A DNA stretch of 54,138 bases from an uncultured Pelagibacteraceae bacterium (GCA_902590125.1 CACIVL010000002.1:1-54138), one strand, 5' to 3'; shown: positions 9,629 to 21,751, counted from the first letter of the stretch. Program-made: numbers and translations. The notes: generated by a model not told the origin, from the letters alone.

Positions 9629-11587
9629 TTAATTGAAGTTAATTGGATCAACATCAACTGTTAGTTTTATTCCATTTGGAAATTTATATTTTGAAATAAT
9701 TTTAGCTAATGAGTTTTGAACTTTAAGAGATTTTTTACCTCTTATAAGCAATCTTACTCTAAAATTTTTTTTTATTCTAAAAATTGGTGCACTTACTGGA
9801 CCTAGAACTTTTCCTTTAACTGAGTTTTGGATAAAATTTTTAAATTTAATAGCTTCTTGTTCAAGAAAATTTTCTTTTCTCCCAGTAATTATTAACGCAA
9901 TAAATCTTTGAAACGGAGGTAAATTATTTGATTCTCTTATTTCTAATTCTTTGTTTAAAAAAATATCTGGATTTTTATCTGTAATATCAGAAATCATTTT
10001 AGTATTTACATTATATGTTTGAAAATAAACTGTTGCAGGCTTTCCAGTTCTGCCTGCTCTTCCTGAAAGCTGATGGTATAATTGTAAATTTTTTTCAGCA
10101 CCTCTTAAATCGTGACCTTGAGAGGATAAATCAATATCAATAACAACGATGCAATTTAAATTAGGAAAATGAAATCCTTTAGAAATAAGTTGAGTCCCAA
10201 TTAAAATTTGAATTTCATTATTTGTAATTCTTTCTAGTATTTCTGAGGAATTTTTTTTATTCATTGTGTCGCTTGAAAAAATTATAGATTTCTTTGTTGG
10301 AAATTTTTTTTTTACTTCTTCAGATATTCTTTCTACTCCAGGTCCACTAAATATAAAATCACATTTACTTTGTTTGTTACAAATTCTATTCAGTTTAGTT
10401 TTGTAACCGCAATAATGACATAATAAATTTTGTTTATATTTGTGATACACCAAATTTATAGAACAATTTGGACATGAAAAACTTTTCAAACATTTTTTAC
10501 ACAAAACATATGGTGAAAAACCTCTTCTATTCAAAAAAAATAAAATTTGATCTTTTCTTTCAAGATGTAAATTAATTTTTTGCATTATCTCTTTTGAAAT
10601 CCATGACTGGGATTCAAGCTTTGTATTGTTTAAATTTATAATTTCATAATTTGGAAGAGATGCATCTTGAAACCTCTTTTCTAATTTTGAAAAACTATAT
10701 TTTCCTTTTTTAATATTATAATAAGTTTCAATTGATGGTACTGCTGTAATTAAATTTATTGGAATATTTTCAAATGATGCTCTCGTGATAGCCATGTCTC
10801 TTGCATTATAAATTATTCCTTCATCTTGTTTATATGATTGATCGTGCTCTTCATCTAAAATAATTAAACCTAAATTTTTAAAAGGTAAAAACAAAGAAGA
10901 CCTAGCTCCTATTACAACTCTAATTTCTCCATTCGCTATTCCGCTCCAAATTATTTCTTTTTTTTTTTTTGAAACACCAGAATGCCAAACTGCAGGGTTA
11001 AAACCAAAAAACTCTATAAATTTTTTTTCGAATTGCCCTGTTAAACCAATTTCAGGTAACATAATCAAAACCTGAAAACCTTTTTGAATTAAATGTTTTA
11101 AAGCCTCAAAATAAACAATTGTTTTTCCAGATCCTGTGATTCCTTGTAAAACATGAACTCTGAATTTTTCATCATGCTTATTCATTTTTTTTAAACTTGC
11201 TCTTTGCTCTTTCGAAAGTTTTATTGAGTTCTTTTTTAATTGCGATTTAAATAATTCATATTTTTCTTTTGAGAACTTTTCAAAAGCATTGCTGCTTAAA
11301 AGAAGTAATTTTAATGTCATTCCTTTTGGAACCATATTATATTCTGAAAACCAATTAAGAAATTCAATGGTAGTTTTTTTTAAAGATGGAATTTTAATTT
11401 TTTCAATTACTTTTTTAATTACATATTTTTTCTTGCCATTTTTTTCAAATTGATTCCAAACAACTCCTGTAATTTTTGATTTTCCAAAAGGAACAATAAC
11501 ATAATCACCAACTTTTAAATTTAAATTGGATGATTCATATGTAAATGGATGATTAAAAATATTTGGTAAAAGAATCGGAACCTTCAT
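9629..11587 (-). CDS. priA: Primosomal replication-restart helicase
   Basis: Superfamily 2 helicase that recognises stalled forks and reloads the replicative helicase. Order of domains in 652 residues: N-terminal DNA 3'-end binding domain (about 1-100), winged helix, helicase core with P-loop GITGSGKT at 149-156 and DEEH box (LIILDEEHDQSYKQ), the cysteine-rich zinc insertion (CKKC, CPNC, CHYC), and helicase motifs V-VI (IGTQLISKGFHFPN, LSGRAGRTGK). The eighth cysteine pair is odd: the usual CPxC is stretched to C-5 residues-C (ICNKQSKCDF). The protein is about 80 residues shorter than E. coli PriA. It lies between lpdA and the atp operon. Confidence 0.96.
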   Translation of the reverse strand: MKVPILLPNIFNHPFTYESSNLNLKVGDYVIVPFGKSKITGVVWNQFEKNGKKKYVIKKVIEKIKIPSLKKTTIEFLNWFSEYNMVPKGMTLKLLLLSSNAFEKFSKEKYELFKSQLKKNSIKLSKEQRASLKKMNKHDEKFRVHVLQGITGSGKTIVYFEALKHLIQKGFQVLIMLPEIGLTGQFEKKFIEFFGFNPAVWHSGVSKKKKEIIWSGIANGEIRVVIGARSSLFLPFKNLGLIILDEEHDQSYKQDEGIIYNARDMAITRASFENIPINLITAVPSIETYYNIKKGKYSFSKLEKRFQDASLPNYEIINLNNTKLESQSWISKEIMQKINLHLERKDQILFFLNRRGFSPYVLCKKCLKSFSCPNCSINLVYHKYKQNLLCHYCGYKTKLNRICNKQSKCDFIFSGPGVERISEEVKKKFPTKKSIIFSSDTMNKKNSSEILERITNNEIQILIGTQLISKGFHFPNLNCIVVIDIDLSSQGHDLRGAEKNLQLYHQLSGRAGRTGKPATVYFQTYNVNTKMISDITDKNPDIFLNKELEIRESNNLPPFQRFIALIITGRKENFLEQEAIKFKNFIQNSVKGKVLGPVSAPIFRIKKNFRVRLLIRGKKSLKVQNSLAKIISKYKFPNGIKLTVDVDPINFN

Positions 11588-11609
11588 ATGTATATAATAT
11601 GAAAATATA

Positions 11610-13010
11610 TTATGAGTGTATTGGCCTTTTATCTACTGATAATGCTGCTTCTTTTATAGCCTCTGAAAAAGTTGGATGAGCATGACAAGTTCTTGCAATA
11701 TCCTCAGCACTTGCGCCAAATTCCATAGCAATCGCTATTTCAGCAATCATTTCTCCTGCGTTAGGTCCTATAATATGTGCACCTAAAACTTTATCTGTTC
11801 TATCATCTGCAAGAATTTTTACAAATCCTTGCGATTCATTTATTGCTTTAGCTCTTGAGTTAGCCATAAATGGAAATTTTCCAATTTTATATTTTATATT
11901 ATGTTCTTTTAGTTGTTCTTCAGTTTTTCCAGCTGAAGCAACTTCGGGAAAAGTATAAATAACTCCTGGAATAATGTCATAATTCACATGGCCAGATTGA
12001 CCTGCTATTAACTCAGCTATTGCTATTCCTTCTTCCTCAGCTTTATGAGCTAGCATTGGTCCTTTTATTACATCACCTATTGCATACACGTTGTCTACAT
12101 TTGTTTGAAAATTATTATTTACTTTAATTCTTTTTTTATCATCAAGTATAACACCTATTTTTTCTAAATTTAAATTTTTGGTATTGGGTTTTCTACCTAC
12201 AGAAATTAAAACAACATTACAATCAAAATTAATTTGTTTGCCACTTTTACTTTTTGTTGAAACTGTTGCAATATCATTTTTTTTTTTAATTGAATCTACT
12301 TTTGTTTCTAAATGAAATTTTATTCCCTGTTTTTGTAAAATTTTCATAAACTCTTTTGAAATTTCTTTATCCATACCCGGAACAATATGATCCAAAAATT
12401 CAATCACATGAACTTCGGTTCCTAATCTAGACCATACTGATCCCATTTCTAATCCTATATATCCTCCTCCTACCACAACCATTTTCTTTGGGACGGCATC
12501 TAACGACAAAGCTCCAGTTGAAGAAATAATTAATTTTTCATCAAATTTAATTCCTGGTAAAGAAGCTGGTTCTGATCCTGTGCTAATTATTGTTTTATCT
12601 GTTTCTATAACTATTTCTTTATTTTTATCATCTATTATTGAAATTTGATTATGTGATTTAAAACTTCCTATACCCTTGTAATAAGTAACTTTATTTTTTT
12701 TAAATAAAAATTCTATTCCTTTAGTTAAAATATTTACTGATTCAGCTTTGTTTTTCATCATTTTTTTAAGATTTAGCTTAATGCTACCAATTTCTATTCC
12801 TAAATTTGAAAAATGTTTAGCCCTAAAATAATTTTCTGAAAGGTTTAATAAACTTTTTGAAGGTATACATCCAACGTTTAAACACGTTCCTCCTAAAGTT
12901 CCTCTAGATTCTATGCATGCAGTTTTAATACCAAGTTGAGAAAGTCTAATTGCACAAACATACCCGCCAGGTCCTCCACCTATAACAACTGCTTGAAATT
13001 TTTTTGACAT
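11610..13010 (-). CDS. lpdA: Dihydrolipoamide dehydrogenase (E3)
   Basis: FAD/NAD flavoprotein that reoxidises dihydrolipoamide in 2-oxoacid dehydrogenase complexes. The FAD-binding GGGPGGYVCA motif opens the protein, the redox-active disulfide is Cys43/Cys48 in GGTCLNVGCIPSK, the NAD-binding GGGYIGLEMGSVW follows at about 178, and the active-site His-Glu pair is in HAHPTFSEAIKEA near the C-terminus. Length is normal at 466 residues. It directly follows sucB, the E2 subunit of 2-oxoglutarate dehydrogenase, so it most likely serves that complex; it may also serve the pyruvate and glycine cleavage complexes. Confidence 0.97.
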   Translation of the reverse strand: MSKKFQAVVIGGGPGGYVCAIRLSQLGIKTACIESRGTLGGTCLNVGCIPSKSLLNLSENYFRAKHFSNLGIEIGSIKLNLKKMMKNKAESVNILTKGIEFLFKKNKVTYYKGIGSFKSHNQISIIDDKNKEIVIETDKTIISTGSEPASLPGIKFDEKLIISSTGALSLDAVPKKMVVVGGGYIGLEMGSVWSRLGTEVHVIEFLDHIVPGMDKEISKEFMKILQKQGIKFHLETKVDSIKKKNDIATVSTKSKSGKQINFDCNVVLISVGRKPNTKNLNLEKIGVILDDKKRIKVNNNFQTNVDNVYAIGDVIKGPMLAHKAEEEGIAIAELIAGQSGHVNYDIIPGVIYTFPEVASAGKTEEQLKEHNIKYKIGKFPFMANSRAKAINESQGFVKILADDRTDKVLGAHIIGPNAGEMIAEIAIAMEFGASAEDIARTCHAHPTFSEAIKEAALSVDKRPIHS

Positions 13011-14324
13011 TTAAATATCTAAAAACAATCTTCTTGGATCTTCTAAATTTTCTTTTACATTTTTTAAAAATGATACTGCATCTTTTCCATCGATTATTCT
13101 ATGATCATAAGACAAAGCAAGATACATGATTGATCTTATTTTAATTTCACCATTAATCACTACTGGCCTTTCTACAATGTTGTGCATTCCTAAAACTCCA
13201 GATTGAGGTGGATTTAATATTGGAGTAGACAACATTGAACCATAAACACCTCCATTACTAATTGTAAAAGTTCCTCCCTGTAGATCTTCAATTGTTAATT
13301 TACCATTTCTTGCTTTTTCAGATACATTCAAAATATTTTTTTCAATATCGGCAAATGAAAGTTCATCTGCATTTCTTAACACTGGTACAACTAGTCCTTT
13401 TTCTGTTCCCACCGCAAAGCTTATATTATAATAATTTTTATAGATAATTTCATCTCCTTCAATTTCAGCATTTATTGGAGGAAAATTTTTTAATCCATCT
13501 ACACAAGCCTTAACAAAAAAAGACATAAAACCTAATTTAATTCCATATCTATTTTGAAAATCCTCCTGATTTTCTTTTCTCATTTCTATAATATTTGTCA
13601 TATCAACTTCATTAAAGGTTGTTAACATTGCTGCATTTTCCTGAGCTTGCTTTAATCTTTTTGCAATTGTTAGTCTTAACCTAGTCATTTTGATTCTTTC
13701 TTCTTGACCATATTTAATTTTTCTCTCTGAAGGTTTGGGACTTATGCCCATAATATCAATTAAGTCTCCTTTAAGTATTCGGCCATCTTTTCCAGATCCT
13801 TTAACTTTTTCAATATTAATATTATTTTCTACAACCATTTTTCTGACTGCAGGTGAAAATGTTTTTTTTATATCTTTTCTGACTGAATCTTTTTCTTTTT
13901 TAACTTCATTAGTTAAAATTAATGGTTCGTCTTTTAATGGTTCGTCTTTATAAGATTTTTTTAAGTTATCTTCTTCATTAAAAATTTTTAACGGTTTATT
14001 TTTTTTATCAGTATCTAAATTTACAATATTGCTTTCTTTTTTTTTAGGTATGATTTTCTTTATTTCCTCTCCATGTGATTGCTGATCATTTTCTTCAATT
14101 GAACCAAGAACTGCTCCAACTTGAACCACTTCTCCATCTTGAGCATTAATTTCAGTTAAAATACCATTTACTGCCGAAGGTACCTCTAAGTTTACTTTAT
14201 CAGTTTCTAGCTCAACTATGGGCTCATCAATTTTTATATTATCACCTTTATTTTTAAGCCATTTAGCAACTGTTGCCTCCGTAATACTTTCTCCTAAAAC
14301 CGGTACTAAAATTTTTTCACTCAT
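13011..14324 (-). CDS. sucB: 2-Oxoglutarate dehydrogenase E2, succinyltransferase
   Basis: Transfers the succinyl group to CoA in the 2-oxoglutarate dehydrogenase complex. Domain order in 437 residues: one lipoyl domain at 1-80 with lipoyl-lysine Lys43 in [11 protein letters not shown], a long charged linker with a short near-duplication ([11 protein letters not shown]), the E3/E1-binding domain at about 155-192 ([26 protein letters not shown]), and the catalytic domain with the [13 protein letters not shown] active-site histidine near the C-terminus. The [15 protein letters not shown] and [24 protein letters not shown] motifs distinguish a succinyl- from an acetyltransferase. It sits between sucA (2-bp gap) and lpdA (0-bp gap). 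Confidence 0.97.
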   Translation of the reverse strand: MSEKILVPVLGESITEATVAKWLKNKGDNIKIDEPIVELETDKVNLEVPSAVNGILTEINAQDGEVVQVGAVLGSIEENDQQSHGEEIKKIIPKKKESNIVNLDTDKKNKPLKIFNEEDNLKKSYKDEPLKDEPLILTNEVKKEKDSVRKDIKKTFSPAVRKMVVENNINIEKVKGSGKDGRILKGDLIDIMGISPKPSERKIKYGQEERIKMTRLRLTIAKRLKQAQENAAMLTTFNEVDMTNIIEMRKENQEDFQNRYGIKLGFMSFFVKACVDGLKNFPPINAEIEGDEIIYKNYYNISFAVGTEKGLVVPVLRNADELSFADIEKNILNVSEKARNGKLTIEDLQGGTFTISNGGVYGSMLSTPILNPPQSGVLGMHNIVERPVVINGEIKIRSIMYLALSYDHRIIDGKDAVSFLKNVKENLEDPRRLFLDI

Positions 14325-14326
14325 TC

Positions 14327-17182
14327 TTATTTAAACACTTTTTCAATAATCTCTTTTTGTTGATTTAAATGCCTTTTTGCATAACCTGTGGCAGGTGATG
14401 CTGCAGGCTTTCTTCCTATATAATCAATTTTATTATTATTAGCTCCTATATAATCTAATGTCCATTGTATATAATCTCTTACTAACAACCACGCTCCCAT
14501 GTTTTTAGGCTCTTCCTGACACCAATAAAATTTGGCATTTTTTGCATAAACTTTAATCTCTTTTACTAAAGATTTAATTGGAAAGGGATACAACTGCTCA
14601 ATCCTAAAAATAACTACATCATTCTTCTTAATCTTTTCACGAGCTGCCAATAAATCAAAATATATTTTTCCTGAGCATAAAATCACTTTTCTTATTTTAT
14701 CACTTTTCTTAAGTTCTATGAAGCTATTTTCTTTTGGATCAATTGCATGATCCCAAAGAACTCTATGAAATGAATTTTTTTTTCCAAAATCTTCTAAATT
14801 AGAAACGCAAAGTTTATTTCTTAATAATGATTTAGGAGTCATGATAACTAATGGCTTTCTAAAATCTCTATGTATTTGGCGTCTTAAAGCATGAAAATAA
14901 TTTGCAGGAGTAGTACAATTCATAACTTGTAAATTATCCTGTGCACATAATTGTAAGAATCTCTCTAATCTTCCGGAAGAATGTTCGGGTCCTTGACCTT
15001 CATAACCGTGTGGCAAGAGCATTACAAGTCCGCTAGCTCTGGACCATTTCCTTTCACCTGATGCAATAAACTGATCAATTATTACTTGAGCTCCATTTGC
15101 AAAATCACCAAATTGAGCCTCCCATATAGTTAATGTACCTGGTTCAACTAAACTATAACCATATTCAAATCCTAATACTGCCAATTCAGATAAAAAACTA
15201 TCAACTATCTCAAAATTTTTTTGATTTTTTGAAATATTATTTAAAGGAATATATCGAGAGTTATCTAATTGGTTTCTTAAAACTGAATGCCTTTGACTAA
15301 AAGTTCCTCTTCCTGAATCTTGCCCTACCAATCTTACTGGATAACCTTCTTCTAAAAGAGACCCAAATGCTAAAGCTTCTGCTGTTCCCCAATCTATGCC
15401 TTTTTTCTGAAGAACTGATTGCTTTCTTAAATTTAAAATTTTAGCAATAGTTTTATGTATATTTGTTTCAGATGGAATATTATTAATTTTTTCTGAAATT
15501 TTTATCAGTTTATTTATATCTACTCCACTTTTTCCTCTTTTGTCTTTTCCTCTTTCAGGCTTATATCTACTCCAAGTGCCTTCGTACCATTCTATTTTAG
15601 GCTTGTAGTCTTTTGCAGTTTTATATTGTTCTTCAAGAAGATTTTTGAAATTTTTTTTCATATTGTCAAATTCTTCTTTATTAATTGTTCCTTCTTTCTC
15701 TAATTTGTCTCCGTAAACATTAAGTGGTGTTGGATGTTGTCTAATTTTTTTATACATTAAGGGTTGAGTAAAAGAAGGTTCGTCACCTTCGTTGTGACCA
15801 AACCTACGGTAACAAATCATATCAATAACAACGTCTTTATTGAATTTTTGTCTAAACTCAATTGCAATTTTTGCACAATGTACTACTGCTTCAGGATCAT
15901 CTCCATTACAATGCAAAATTGGAGATTCAATAACTTTTCCTAAATCTGAAGGATATGGACTCGATCTTGCAAATCTTGGACTCGTAGTAAATCCAATTTG
16001 ATTGTTAATAATAAAATGAATAGTTCCTCCTGTATTATGACCAGGAAGTCCTGACATTGAAAAGCATTCCGCAACAACACCTTGGCCTGCAAATGCAGCA
16101 TCACCATGAATTATAATTGGAATTACTTTGTTCCTTTTTTTATCTTGATGAAAAAATTGCTTTGCTCTTGTTTGTCCTAGAACAACTGGATTAACTGCTT
16201 CTAGATGTGAAGGGTTATCTGTTAAACTTACGTGTACAGAATTACCATCAAATTCTCTATTAGATGATGCTCCTAAATGATATTTAACATCTCCAGCAGA
16301 TTCTTCTGGAGTGTTGGCAAATTCTCCAGCAAATTCATTAAAAATTCTTTTATAAGATTTTTGTAACACATTTGCTAAAACATTTAGTCTCCCTCTATGA
16401 GGCATACCAATTTTTACTTCTTTAACTCCTAGTTGTCCGCCCCTTTTAATTATTTGTTCAAGTGCTGGTATTAAAGATTCTGCTCCATCTAAACCAAATC
16501 TCTTTGTTCCTACAAATTTTGTTGCTAAAAACTTTTCAAAACCTTGTGCTTGTATCAGTTTACTTAAAATACCTTTTTTGCCATTTTCGGTAAATTTTAA
16601 TTGATTTTCTTCCTTTTCCATTCTTTCTCTGATCCACACTTTTTCAACTGGATCTGAAATATGCATAAACTCAACTCCAATTGTAGAACAATAAATTCTT
16701 TTTAAAAAAGAAATTAACTCATTAACGGTTGAATAACCTTTGTCTAAATATGAATGTAAAAAAATTTTTTTATTGTAATCTTCTTTTTTAAAACCATGGT
16801 CTTTGGGGTGTAGCTCATGAAGATATTTTCTTTCCATCATTCCAAGTGGATCAAGATTTGCAATAAGATGGCCTCTAATTCTATATGCTCTAATTAAAGC
16901 TATGGCCTTAATTGACTCAGATTTAGATGTTTCGATATTTTCACTGCTTTCAATATTTGTTTGTGATGAAATTTTTTTTTTATTTTTTTTCCAGACTGGT
17001 CCTTCAATTTCTTTTGTTATTAAACTTAAATCTTCATTTAGGGACTTAAAATAATTTTCCCAACTAGCTGGCAAAGAAGGATCTTTTTCAATATATTTTA
17101 TATACATTTCTTCAATAAATGAGCTGTTTGATTTGCTTAAAAATGATGTTTTTTTGTATTCTATGTTTTTTGGAGAAGACAT
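14327..17182 (-). CDS. sucA: 2-Oxoglutarate dehydrogenase E1
   Basis: Thiamine-diphosphate-dependent decarboxylase of the 2-oxoglutarate dehydrogenase complex, the entry enzyme of the lower TCA cycle in this cluster. The 951-residue length matches OdhA/SucA. Recognisable parts are the N-terminal [26 protein letters not shown] segment, [15 protein letters not shown], the active-site [14 protein letters not shown], the ThDP-binding [21 protein letters not shown] and [13 protein letters not shown], and the transketolase-like [24 protein letters not shown]. It starts 39 bp after sucD, one of the longer gaps of the cluster, where a possible promoter is seen. Confidence 0.98.
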   Translation of the reverse strand: MSSPKNIEYKKTSFLSKSNSSFIEEMYIKYIEKDPSLPASWENYFKSLNEDLSLITKEIEGPVWKKNKKKISSQTNIESSENIETSKSESIKAIALIRAYRIRGHLIANLDPLGMMERKYLHELHPKDHGFKKEDYNKKIFLHSYLDKGYSTVNELISFLKRIYCSTIGVEFMHISDPVEKVWIRERMEKEENQLKFTENGKKGILSKLIQAQGFEKFLATKFVGTKRFGLDGAESLIPALEQIIKRGGQLGVKEVKIGMPHRGRLNVLANVLQKSYKRIFNEFAGEFANTPEESAGDVKYHLGASSNREFDGNSVHVSLTDNPSHLEAVNPVVLGQTRAKQFFHQDKKRNKVIPIIIHGDAAFAGQGVVAECFSMSGLPGHNTGGTIHFIINNQIGFTTSPRFARSSPYPSDLGKVIESPILHCNGDDPEAVVHCAKIAIEFRQKFNKDVVIDMICYRRFGHNEGDEPSFTQPLMYKKIRQHPTPLNVYGDKLEKEGTINKEEFDNMKKNFKNLLEEQYKTAKDYKPKIEWYEGTWSRYKPERGKDKRGKSGVDINKLIKISEKINNIPSETNIHKTIAKILNLRKQSVLQKKGIDWGTAEALAFGSLLEEGYPVRLVGQDSGRGTFSQRHSVLRNQLDNSRYIPLNNISKNQKNFEIVDSFLSELAVLGFEYGYSLVEPGTLTIWEAQFGDFANGAQVIIDQFIASGERKWSRASGLVMLLPHGYEGQGPEHSSGRLERFLQLCAQDNLQVMNCTTPANYFHALRRQIHRDFRKPLVIMTPKSLLRNKLCVSNLEDFGKKNSFHRVLWDHAIDPKENSFIELKKSDKIRKVILCSGKIYFDLLAAREKIKKNDVVIFRIEQLYPFPIKSLVKEIKVYAKNAKFYWCQEEPKNMGAWLLVRDYIQWTLDYIGANNNKIDYIGRKPAASPATGYAKRHLNQQKEIIEKVFK

Positions 17183-17197
17183 TAATTTATCTAAAAT

Positions 17198-17225
17198 ATT
17201 ATATTATTTGTAATATATTTTTCAA
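17198..17225 (-). promoter_or_regulatory. Possible sigma-70 promoter before sucA
   Basis: On the minus strand a TTGAAA (17225-17220, overlapping the sucD stop) is followed after 16 bases by a perfect TATAAT (17203-17198). The predicted start of transcription would lie only about 9 bases before the sucA ATG, giving an almost leaderless mRNA; no good ribosome-binding site is seen there. In DNA this AT-rich such matches arise by chance, so this is a weak call. Confidence 0.35.
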
Positions 17226-18097
17226 TTAGACAATTGATTAAATAATGTTTTTCCTATTTCTGATGGAGATTTGGCGATAGTAATACCACATTCTTGCATT
17301 TTTTTTATTTTCTCTTTGGCTCCACCTTTTCCGCCTGAAATTATAGCTCCTGCATGACCCATTCTTCTTCCTGGTGGCGCTGTAATTCCAGCTATAAAAC
17401 CAATAACAGGTTTTTTCACTTTATGATTTTTTATAAATTCAGATGCATTTTCTTCATCTGTTCCACCAATTTCACCAATCATTAGAATTGATTCTGTTTC
17501 CTCATCATTTAAAAAAAGATCTAAACAATCAATAAAATTTGTTCCATTAATTGGATCTCCTCCAATTCCTATACAGGTTGATTGGCCCAATCCAATCTCA
17601 GTAGTTTGTGCTACAGCTTCATAAGTTAAAGTTCCTGACCTTGAAACAATTCCAACTGAGCCTTTTTTGTGAATATTTCCTGGCATTATTCCTATTTTAC
17701 ATTCTTCCGGGGTAATTATTCCTGGGCAATTTGGGCCTATTAATCTGCTTTTTGATTCTGTTAATTTTTTTTTCACTTTAAGCATATCTAATACAGGAAT
17801 ACCTTCAGTTATACATACGATAAGCTCAATTTCTGAATCTATTGCTTCAATAATAGCGGATCCGGCAAATTTTGCAGGTACATAAATCATGGATGCATTC
17901 GCGCCTGTTTCTTTTTTTGCTTCATTCACAGTATTAAATACTGGTCTATCCAAATGTTTTTGACCGCCCTTTTTTGGTGTAACTCCACCTACTAGATTAG
18001 TTCCATAATTAATTGCCTGCTCAGAATGAAAAGTTCCATGTGAACCTGTAAAGCCTTGGCATATTAGTTTGGTATTTTTATTAACTAAAACTGACAT
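17222..18097 (-). CDS. sucD: Succinyl-CoA synthetase alpha subunit
   Basis: Carries the phosphohistidine intermediate of succinyl-CoA synthetase (substrate-level phosphorylation in the TCA cycle). The CoA-binding Rossmann domain opens with [24 protein letters not shown]; the ligase domain contains [10 protein letters not shown] and the phosphorylated His248 in [15 protein letters not shown]. It has 291 residues, the usual length. It follows sucC by 5 bp. Confidence 0.98.
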   Translation of the reverse strand: MSVLVNKNTKLICQGFTGSHGTFHSEQAINYGTNLVGGVTPKKGGQKHLDRPVFNTVNEAKKETGANASMIYVPAKFAGSAIIEAIDSEIELIVCITEGIPVLDMLKVKKKLTESKSRLIGPNCPGIITPEECKIGIMPGNIHKKGSVGIVSRSGTLTYEAVAQTTEIGLGQSTCIGIGGDPINGTNFIDCLDLFLNDEETESILMIGEIGGTDEENASEFIKNHKVKKPVIGFIAGITAPPGRRMGHAGAIISGGKGGAKEKIKKMQECGITIAKSPSEIGKTLFNQLSN

Positions 18098-18102
18098 ATT
18101 GT

Positions 18103-19263
18103 TTATTTTATTGCCTCAACTATTTTTTTTGCCGCATCATCTAGGTTATCGGCTGAAATTATTTTTAAATTAGAATTTTGAAGAATTTTTTTACCTTCTT
18201 CAAAATTAGTTCCAGCTAATCTAACAACCAACGGAACATTAATTTTTCTTTCTTTGGCAGCTTCTACAACACCTTGAGCCAATACATCACATTTCATAAT
18301 ACCACCAAAAATATTAATTAAAATTGCTCTAACATTTTTATCTGAAAGTATTATTTTAAAAGCAGCAGAAACTTTTTCTTTTGAGGCACCACCTCCAACA
18401 TCTAAAAAATTTGCAGGTTCTTCTCCATAAAGTTTTATAATGTCCATAGTTGCCATAGCCAAACCAGCTCCATTCACCATACACCCGATACTTCCATCAA
18501 GTTTAATATAAGCAAGATCATGTTTACTCGCTTCTACTTCTATTGGATCTTCTTCATTTAAATCTCTTAACTTTAATATTTCTGGATGTCTAAATAATGC
18601 ATTGTCATCAAAATTAATTTTTGCGTCTAAACAAACTACCTTTTTATCTTTAGTTAAAATAAGTGGATTTATTTCAACAAGACTAGCATCAGTACTTAAA
18701 AACATTTTATAAATAGATTTAATTAATTTAATGGCTGCTAACTTTGAATCGTCCTTAAGATTAAAAATTTTAATTATTTTTTCACAATTACTATCTGAAA
18801 TATTTTCACTAAATTCCAACTTTGTAGTAATTATTTTTTCTGGTTTATTTCGCGCTACCTCTTCTATATCCATGCCTCCTTGATCACTTGAAATAAAAGC
18901 AACCTTTGAACTTGCTCTATCAACCAGACATGAAAGATAAAACTCTTTCTCAATACTAGAAGATTCTTCAACATATAATCTTTTTACCTCTTTTCCTTCT
19001 TTCTCTGTCTGAGGAGTTATTAATTTTTTTCCTAATAATTCTTTAGATTCTTTGATTAATTCATCAATATTATTTAGAATTTTTACACCTCCCGCTTTAC
19101 CTCTCCCCCCGGCATGAATTTGGGCTTTAAGTACATATTTATCAGAATTTAACTGTTTAGTTTTTTTTATAAGATCTTCAACAGAAAGAGCAAATACACC
19201 ATTTGGCACTTCTATACCAAATTCTTTTAAAATTTGTTTTGCCTGGTGCTCGTGTATATTCAT
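18103..19263 (-). CDS. sucC: Succinyl-CoA synthetase beta subunit
   Basis: Nucleotide-binding subunit of succinyl-CoA synthetase. The ATP-grasp domain starts with [17 protein letters not shown] and includes [18 protein letters not shown]; the C-terminal ligase domain shows [33 protein letters not shown] and [11 protein letters not shown]. At 386 residues it is full length. Its ATG overlaps the mdh stop by one base, a sign of coupled translation. Confidence 0.98.
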   Translation of the reverse strand: MNIHEHQAKQILKEFGIEVPNGVFALSVEDLIKKTKQLNSDKYVLKAQIHAGGRGKAGGVKILNNIDELIKESKELLGKKLITPQTEKEGKEVKRLYVEESSSIEKEFYLSCLVDRASSKVAFISSDQGGMDIEEVARNKPEKIITTKLEFSENISDSNCEKIIKIFNLKDDSKLAAIKLIKSIYKMFLSTDASLVEINPLILTKDKKVVCLDAKINFDDNALFRHPEILKLRDLNEEDPIEVEASKHDLAYIKLDGSIGCMVNGAGLAMATMDIIKLYGEEPANFLDVGGGASKEKVSAAFKIILSDKNVRAILINIFGGIMKCDVLAQGVVEAAKERKINVPLVVRLAGTNFEEGKKILQNSNLKIISADNLDDAAKKIVEAIK

Positions 19264-20228
19264 TATTTAGAAAGATCAGGGTCAATTGCTGAAGCTGCTT
19301 CCCACAATTTTTTTACAGCATTAATGGAATTCAAAAATTCTTTTTTTTCTTTTTCATTAAGATTTATTTCTTCTATTTTTTCTACACCTTTGTTGCCAAT
19401 CACAACAGGAACTCCAGCATAAATATTCTTTATTCCATACTCTCCTTTAAGATAAGCAGCACAAGGTAAAAGTTTTTTTTCATTTTTTAAATATGCAGAA
19501 GCCATCTCTACGCCTGATGCTGCTGGTGCATAAAAAGCAGAACCTTTTTCTAAAAATTTTACTATTTCAGCTCCTCCATCTCTTGTTCTCTGGTTAATGC
19601 TTTCTAGTTTTTCTTCTGATATCTTTCCTTCTTTAACCAAATCCAATAATGGTTTTCCTGAAACTTTTGTTAATCTTGGTAAAGGCACCATAGTATCTCC
19701 ATGACCACCCATTACCATAGCTTCAATTTCTCTTACTGGAGTTTTTAATTCTTTAGACAAAAATAATTTAAATCTTGAACTGTCAAGAATACCTGCCATT
19801 CCAACTACTTTATTGGCTGGTAAGTTAGAATATTTTTGAAATGCCATAACCATAACATCTAAAGGATTTGTAATACATATAACGAAAGCATTTGGTGAAT
19901 TTTTTTTAACACCTTCTGCTACTTGTTTTATTATTTTTAAATTTATTCCAAGCAAATCATCTCTGCTCATTCCTGGTTTTCTTGGAACTCCAGCCGTAAT
20001 AATAATTACATCTGAATTTTTTATATCTTCATAACTATCTGTTCCAATAAAATTAACATTAAAACCATCTACAGAAGATGATTGAGCAATATCAAGCGCT
20101 TTACCTTTTGCAATACCACTTGCAATATCAAAAACCACAACTTCATCTGCCAATTCTTTTAATCCAATTAAATGTGCTAAAGTTCCACCTATTTGGCCAG
20201 CTCCAATTAATGATATTTTTTTTGACAT
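19263..20228 (-). CDS. mdh: Malate dehydrogenase
   Basis: NAD-dependent oxidation of malate to oxaloacetate. The lactate/malate dehydrogenase fold is seen in the [12 protein letters not shown] dinucleotide-binding loop, the [14 protein letters not shown] substrate-binding segment and the catalytic histidine in [12 protein letters not shown]. The presence of Arg in [14 protein letters not shown] (not Gln) fits malate rather than lactate specificity. It is 321 residues long, the normal size for alphaproteobacterial Mdh, and stands at the head of mdh-sucCDAB, the classic alphaproteobacterial order. It starts 5 bp after mmsA. Confidence 0.97.
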   Translation of the reverse strand: MSKKISLIGAGQIGGTLAHLIGLKELADEVVVFDIASGIAKGKALDIAQSSSVDGFNVNFIGTDSYEDIKNSDVIIITAGVPRKPGMSRDDLLGINLKIIKQVAEGVKKNSPNAFVICITNPLDVMVMAFQKYSNLPANKVVGMAGILDSSRFKLFLSKELKTPVREIEAMVMGGHGDTMVPLPRLTKVSGKPLLDLVKEGKISEEKLESINQRTRDGGAEIVKFLEKGSAFYAPAASGVEMASAYLKNEKKLLPCAAYLKGEYGIKNIYAGVPVVIGNKGVEKIEEINLNEKEKKEFLNSINAVKKLWEAASAIDPDLSK

Positions 20229-20233
20229 ATTTT

Positions 20234-21733
20234 TTACTTCATAGTTGGCATAATAAATTCAGGATTTGATCTTATGCCAGATGGCCACCTTGAAGTTATT
20301 GTTTTAAGCTTTGTATAAAATCTTACACCTTCTATACCGTGCATATGTTGATCTCCAAATAAAGATCTTTTCCATCCACCAAAACTATGAAAAGCCACAG
20401 GAACGGGTATAGGTATGTTTATACCAACCATTCCAACTTTAATTTTACTAGCAAATGTTCTACCAACATCTCCATCTCTAGTATAAATACTCGTTCCATT
20501 ACCAAATTCGTGATCATTAACTAATTGAGTAGCTTCTTCAAAATCTTTTGTTCTAACCACTGAGAGAACTGGTCCAAAAATTTCCTCTTTATAAATTCTC
20601 ATATTTTTTTTAACATGGTCAAATAAACATCCACCGATATAAAAACCATTTTCGTAACCTTGTAATTTTAAATTTCTTCCATCAACTACTAATTTTGCTC
20701 CTTCTTTTACCCCAAGATCAACATAACCTTTTACTTTTTCTAAATGTTCCTTTGTAACTAACGGTCCCATTTCTGATGTTTTATCCATGCCAGGTCCAAT
20801 TTTTAGTGCTTCAACTTTTTTACTCAATTTGCTTACTAAATGATCCCCAACATTACCGACTGCAACTGCAACAGATTGTGCCATACATCTCTCGCCTGCT
20901 GAACCATAAGCTGCTCCCATTAAACCATTAACTGCTTGATCTAAATCACAGTCTGGCATCACCACACAATGATTTTTTGCTCCACCTAAAGCCTGAACTC
21001 TTTTTTCATTTTTAGCTGCATTCTCATAAATATATTTTGCAATTGGTGTTGAACCAACAAAACTTACAGCTTTAATGTCTTTGTTAATTAAAATTGCGTC
21101 TACAACTACTTTATCTCCATTAATTACATTGAACACTCCATCTGGTAATCCTGCTTCTTTTAATAATTCTGCCAATCTAATTGAGCATGATGGGTCTTTT
21201 TCTGATGGCTTTAATACAAAAGTATTTCCACACGCAATAGCCATGGGAAACATCCACATAGGAACCATTGCTGGAAAATTAAATGGCGTTATGCCCGCAC
21301 AAACACCAAGTGGTTGTCTTACTGACCAACTATCGATATCAGTACCAACATTTTCTGTAAATTCTCCTTTTAAAACTTGTGGAATACCACATGCAAATTC
21401 TACTACCTCAAGACCTCTTATAAGTGATCCTTTGGCATCCTCATAAACTTTTCCATGTTCAGAAACTATCATTTTAGTTAATTCATCAGAGTTTTTTTCA
21501 ATTAACTCTTTAAATTTAAACATTATTCTTGCTCTGTGAATTGGCGGTTTTAACGACCAAGTTTCAAAAGCTTTTTTTGCAATATTAACTGCTTCATCTA
21601 AGTCTGATTTTGAACCTAGTTTAACTTCCGATTCTTGTTCTCCAGTTGCTGGATTAAATATTTTACCTTTTTTATCTGACTTTCCTGGAGTTATTTTTCC
21701 ATTTACAAAGTGTTGAATTAAATTCATAGCCAA
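20234..21733 (-). CDS. mmsA: Methylmalonate-semialdehyde dehydrogenase, CoA-acylating
   Basis: Oxidatively decarboxylates methylmalonate semialdehyde or malonate semialdehyde to propionyl- or acetyl-CoA (valine, beta-alanine, 3-hydroxypropionate breakdown). The aldehyde dehydrogenase fold is clear: [44 protein letters not shown], and the catalytic cysteine in [14 protein letters not shown], which is typical of MmsA. It has 499 residues, the usual length. Its position between sdhB and mdh puts it inside the TCA gene block. Malonate semialdehyde is also an expected intermediate when acrylate from DMSP cleavage is broken down, so a link with the nearby DMSP genes is possible but not shown. Confidence 0.93.
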   Translation of the reverse strand: MAMNLIQHFVNGKITPGKSDKKGKIFNPATGEQESEVKLGSKSDLDEAVNIAKKAFETWSLKPPIHRARIMFKFKELIEKNSDELTKMIVSEHGKVYEDAKGSLIRGLEVVEFACGIPQVLKGEFTENVGTDIDSWSVRQPLGVCAGITPFNFPAMVPMWMFPMAIACGNTFVLKPSEKDPSCSIRLAELLKEAGLPDGVFNVINGDKVVVDAILINKDIKAVSFVGSTPIAKYIYENAAKNEKRVQALGGAKNHCVVMPDCDLDQAVNGLMGAAYGSAGERCMAQSVAVAVGNVGDHLVSKLSKKVEALKIGPGMDKTSEMGPLVTKEHLEKVKGYVDLGVKEGAKLVVDGRNLKLQGYENGFYIGGCLFDHVKKNMRIYKEEIFGPVLSVVRTKDFEEATQLVNDHEFGNGTSIYTRDGDVGRTFASKIKVGMVGINIPIPVPVAFHSFGGWKRSLFGDQHMHGIEGVRFYTKLKTITSRWPSGIRSNPEFIMPTMK

Positions 21734-21751
21734 AATTATTTAATTAAGTAA

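Noticed and set aside
13920-13970. Repeat or mobile element in the sucB linker (tandem KDEPL)
   Set aside because: Only a 5-residue duplication within the flexible linker of E2, a usual place for low-complexity sequence.
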